From positions 6,231,860 to 6,295,859 of the forward strand of contig OX387604.1 in NCBI GenBank assembly GCA_947568835.1: 64,000 nucleotides of DNA. The letters are read 5' to 3'. Each line of letters starts with the position of its first letter. Positions within the stretch are counted from its first letter, which is position 1. Below the pieces are notes generated by a model, which was not told the DNA's origin, did no database searches, and saw nothing but the letters and a program-made list of their open reading frames with translations. Positions 60,067 through 64,000 of the stretch are shown one piece after another. The DNA comes from Protonemura montana (lineage: Eukaryota; Arthropoda; Insecta; Plecoptera; Nemouridae). The position numbers and the translations under genes are program-made.

Positions 60067-63000
60067 ACCTTCAATAACTATTATAGCTAATCTGGTTTTC
60101 AAAAAGAAAGGAAACGGTAATCAGGATCCATCTTGTTCCTGCCGACTTAACTATGTAACTGCAACCAACTGCACTTCTAATAGCAATCTTTGAATGCAAT
60201 ACTGCTAATAAGATAGGAAGAATCAACTTTTGAGTAAGGTTTAAGTCAAACCTAAGTATTTTTAGCCAAAGATTATGCTTACATCCAAACTTCCTCTGAA
60301 TCGCTCAATAATAATTGGAAGGTTGCGTGCGCAAAGGATCTGAGGGGTGTTTACGTAATATAAGCGATCAGGCTTGTTTCTCATAATCACTTCCACAGAT
60401 CAACTGAGAGACTTCCTGTTTGTGTGCTTTCAGTTACCGAAAGAGTCACGGAAAATCGAGGTACAACGACGGTATCAAAACATAGAACAGCATAAAATAA
60501 AATAAATTGAAAACTTTTTGTCTTGACAGGACAAGTTGATTCAATTTCTGTACGGAAAAAAAAGGAAAGGGACTAGAAACTCGAAAAGTTTCTAACTTTC
60601 TGACCCGGCGTGGCACCTCGAACGGCTGCGCGTGTTCTGGATGACTGCACTCTCGAATTTATTGGTGTAGCGTCTAAAATGGTGTGCACCAGCTTGTCTT
60701 GTTGGCTCCACTAGCTGCGTTGACTGCACTGACTGCACTGGCCGAAATTAGCGCTTAGGGAAAAATTACACGGTGAACTTTGGATTTAGGTTCTTTTTAA
60801 AACATAGATAACTTAGTTTTTTCTATTGCGTAAGGGCAGTGGGGGGGTTTGGGCCTCTACGACACTTTTGAATTCATGGTTATTTTGGATAAAATCAACG
60901 TATTGTGGGAAACTTCTAGTTTGATTATTTGAAAAATAAGGTGAGACTCGTGCTTCTGCTCACAAACTAACCGTGAAACCCACCTAACGTCTGTAGTCAA
61001 TGAGACAAGTGCCGCCCCTTGGTAAATGAATACATGGAGAAAAGACATTTTCATAATTGTTTGCTCAAAGTTGCCGATTTCGCTATTCTACATTCTCTTC
61101 TCTGCCGCCATTAATAGTACAGCCCAGAAGATTTTGAAGAAAGTATTATGCATGATCATCTTTCAATTTAAAATTCTGCACGAACCTTCACAAGTAGGCA
61201 CAACCATAGAGTAGAAAAGAAGGGTTATTGTTAAATGATCACCTACGGTACATCCATTCTCCACAGAGTAGTCATAGTGCAAACTCTACCTGGCAGAAAC
61301 CGGCATTCGATGACTTGTTAATAGCTATTTCATAACAGCGAAAACGACAACCCCATAGATGCACTATTGATAGACTTAAGTAATCTAGGCCATATGAATT
61401 ATGTAAACTATGCCTACATGCACGTATATAGGTACATCCTATGATGAATAATAATTCTATCGTCGATGCAAAAAAACAGTGTACATTTGCATTTAACTAC
61501 GTCCACCAAGATCGAGTGGTAGATAAATACAGTCTACTTCTGATCTATATATCAATTAGTCTACTCTAGTGCCTGGCAATTTTAATTACACACTAAAGCC
61601 GCTAGAGGATAATTTCTCTGTGGGTAGCACTGAAATGCATGGTAATTATGCTTGCATTGCGTTAAAAACAAGCAGAACCGGTGGCACCAGTGGAACTAGT
61701 TGAACCTAGACGACTGAATGAATGGCACAACTTTGTAAATGTTCAAAGCCACCAAACTATTTAAATAAAGTCAACGCAGTAGATCACTGTAAAAACGCCG
61801 AGTTAACTAAAACATTACTTATTTTTAAAAGAACAACAAAAATCAAGAAATTACATGCCACGAAATAATGCCTTTTCCTAACGCGAACGGTGCCTCTAAT
61901 TTGCGCGTACCGCCGTTGCCCAAGAAAAGCTGGTTCTGCAACCGTTCCATCGGGACCATAACTTTCGTACTTTTTCACGCTTCTGTTTGTTATCCGAGCC
62001 CCACTTTTGTTCGAAATTCCTCGCGGAAAAGGGCTGTTGGGGTCCATTTGCACGTTGCTTCGGTTTTGGGGTATAAAACTGTACTTTGGTTGGTCATTAC
62101 GGTCTCTTCGACAACTAGGCTCACGTCTCTACCAAGTGTCTGAAACTGTTGTGTTTTCGTTGAAACTTGAAAACAAATAGGGAAAGAACTTGTAACCAAA
62201 CCTACAAATGTTGAAGGGCTCATAATATTGCAATTCCAAACAAGCCACTATCGATAGCTAATTTTCTCTGCTCATGTGCTATCGTTATCAATAAAAGCTG
62301 TGTTATTAAGGTGTAAAACTGTATGACTGTTTAAGGTGCATAGATCAAAATTGTCCAATTGTGCAACCTATGTTTGGACTATAATCTAGAACTACAAACA
62401 ATGACAATTTAGGTGCAGTGGCGAGATGACCATCATCAGATTGTGGCACAGTCGCTTTATATTTATTGATGAAGGTTTTATATCAAGTGATTGATTAAAA
62501 TTTAAAAAACTAGCCATCGTATGAGCCAACGTAAAGAGATATGTGTCTCTGTTTCGTCTACCAGTTTCTATCTAGCAGAAAATCGAAATTGAGAAAACTG
62601 CACTGAGGATTCTCTTTGGTTATCCAACGGAAATATAGCGGCCATATTGTCACTTATATTACGCGGCCAAGCGCCCAACGACTATTATTCAAATGAAAAC
62701 CAAAATGGGTTGAAAGTAAGCACGCCAAAAGGATCGACAGGCCATTGAATGTAGTTTTTAAACTGTTCTTTTGGAAATAAAAAGATTTTGTGCACGATAT
62801 TTTTTAAAACGGTCGTTGCCTTAACTTTCTAAGGTAGGTTACTTGGAATAACAACAGTCAATGCGTCTATGGTAAGCGCTGTTTTAAATTCTACATTTGG
62901 AAAAAAGACGCTGGTTTTAAACCATGTACCGAAAATCTCCTGAATTTAACTTTATCTTGCCGAGGAATGATGAAAGTTCAGCCCCTACTCGAACATCGAG

Positions 63001-64000
63001 TCAAGCCTCAGAAACTATCGCCTATTCTATTTCCCAGCCCTATCCCAGAATATTTTCAAACGGTTTGTTTAATGAGTTTCCCAGTGAGTGACTGAAAAAC
63101 TTCATGGGTATTGGGAAATTCTTTGAAAACAGGGGAAGGGGGCGAATTGTATTGGAAACCCAGATCACGTGTTTGTGCTTGAAACCCATCAGACTTCCTT
63201 TCCTTTATGAATGGGGCCGATTATTTGAAGTTTTTCTCGGCTTTCCAACAGAACTGCAGTGGCCAAATGAAGAAGCTCGTTTTTCGAAGAATATGGCAAC
63301 TAATTCTTTAGCGTTTTCTTTATCTCGATTAACAGAAGCCTTGGGTGAAATAAGAAAAGGAAACTTTTACTTCCCTCTGGCCGTAAAACATAGTCAGGAT
63401 ATGAAAGGTTGCAAAAATGTTCCAAATAAAAGTAATAGGATAACGTGGTGATTGCCCTAAAATCGTTCTGGAGGCGTGACATTTATACTACACGAATTGG
63501 ACTACCTCATAACATAAAGATAATATGACTTGGAGCTACCCGAAAATAAAAGTGCGAAACCCTCGTATCCCGTTGGCTATGAATAACTCTCACCTCCATT
63601 TCCGATTCCCTCCTGTCCCTATTTCCCTGCCTTCTTCCTTCACAATAGATTTAAGGCCTATGCTAAATGTGAGAAGAAGTCCGTCAACAACTTCTTCAAA
63701 AGTTGTACTGGAATTTTCGCAAAGTCTCTAGCATTTGAAGGAACTTGCTTTTAGGGATGAGGATACACTTTCACTCAATAAATATAGATCCCGTATTCTC
63801 TCTCGAAAATTACTTGCCTAGCAATACCTACATCCATAAAACCAGCATTTGGAATCCATTTTGCATGAGTGCTCGAACCGGATTAGTTGTAATTCGTACT
63901 CTGAAGTCTGAAAAACTAGGTTCACTTCGTCTCTGCAAATATGTATAGTATCTAAACATTTTATTTCACTCTCTGCGAAAAATTCGGCAATGCAAGAGGT
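60067..64000. other. long stretch without a recognisable gene
   Basis: Unique A+T-rich DNA to the window end. TGACTGCAC is repeated about three times at 60719-60742. A G7 run is at 60841-60847. The 10-base palindrome CTATCGATAG is near 62249. Overlapping minus frames at 61784-62053 and 61990-62223, and the plus frames 63104-63451 (115 codons) and 63745-63948, contain no domain I recognise. No RNA genes were seen. Confidence 0.5.

Overview
The window looks like non-coding nuclear DNA from an invertebrate animal. It is A+T-rich (roughly 60% by eye), CpG is not obviously depleted, and no open frame belongs to a protein family I recognise except one retrotransposon tail. There is no operon structure and there are no bacterial-type genes. 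I see no tRNA, rRNA or CRISPR array. The C-terminus of a jockey-like reverse transcriptase and a minimal hammerhead ribozyme of the Penelope-like type both point to a metazoan, plausibly an arthropod, but the species cannot be fixed from this sequence. The window is best read as intergenic or long-intron DNA.

Layout. 0-9 kb: unique A+T-rich DNA with short minisatellites (7-bp at 1.15 kb, 9-bp and 18-bp at 4.7-5.0 kb, 10-bp at 6.1 kb). 9-16 kb: mostly unique, plus a 5'-truncated non-LTR retrotransposon at 14.39-14.75 kb ending in an ATT microsatellite, and a G-run cluster at 15.14-15.20 kb. 16-19 kb: a 9-bp minisatellite and a large 14-bp minisatellite (17.78-18.13 kb) with a 112-bp higher-order repeat. 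22.4-23.1 kb: a hammerhead ribozyme on the minus strand, next to three copies of a divergent repeat with a strongly conserved box. 24.8-34 kb: microsatellites and degenerate minisatellites, one possible exon at 29.6-29.8 kb and one long unexplained open frame at 33.8-34.4 kb. 34.9-35.7 kb: three more copies of the conserved-box repeat in the opposite orientation. 40.6-40.9 kb: a 40-bp minisatellite. 47-53 kb: 12-bp minisatellite, TA/GT/G composite, A+T palindromes and a G-quadruplex-prone tract. 54.9-56.9 kb: a ~76-bp repeat at two places flanking a possible terminal exon and two poly(A) tracts. 57-64 kb: nothing recognised.

No set of genes working together can be described. The strongest items are the ribozyme at 22.52-22.58 kb, the six-copy conserved-box repeat, the retrotransposon tail and the higher-order minisatellite.
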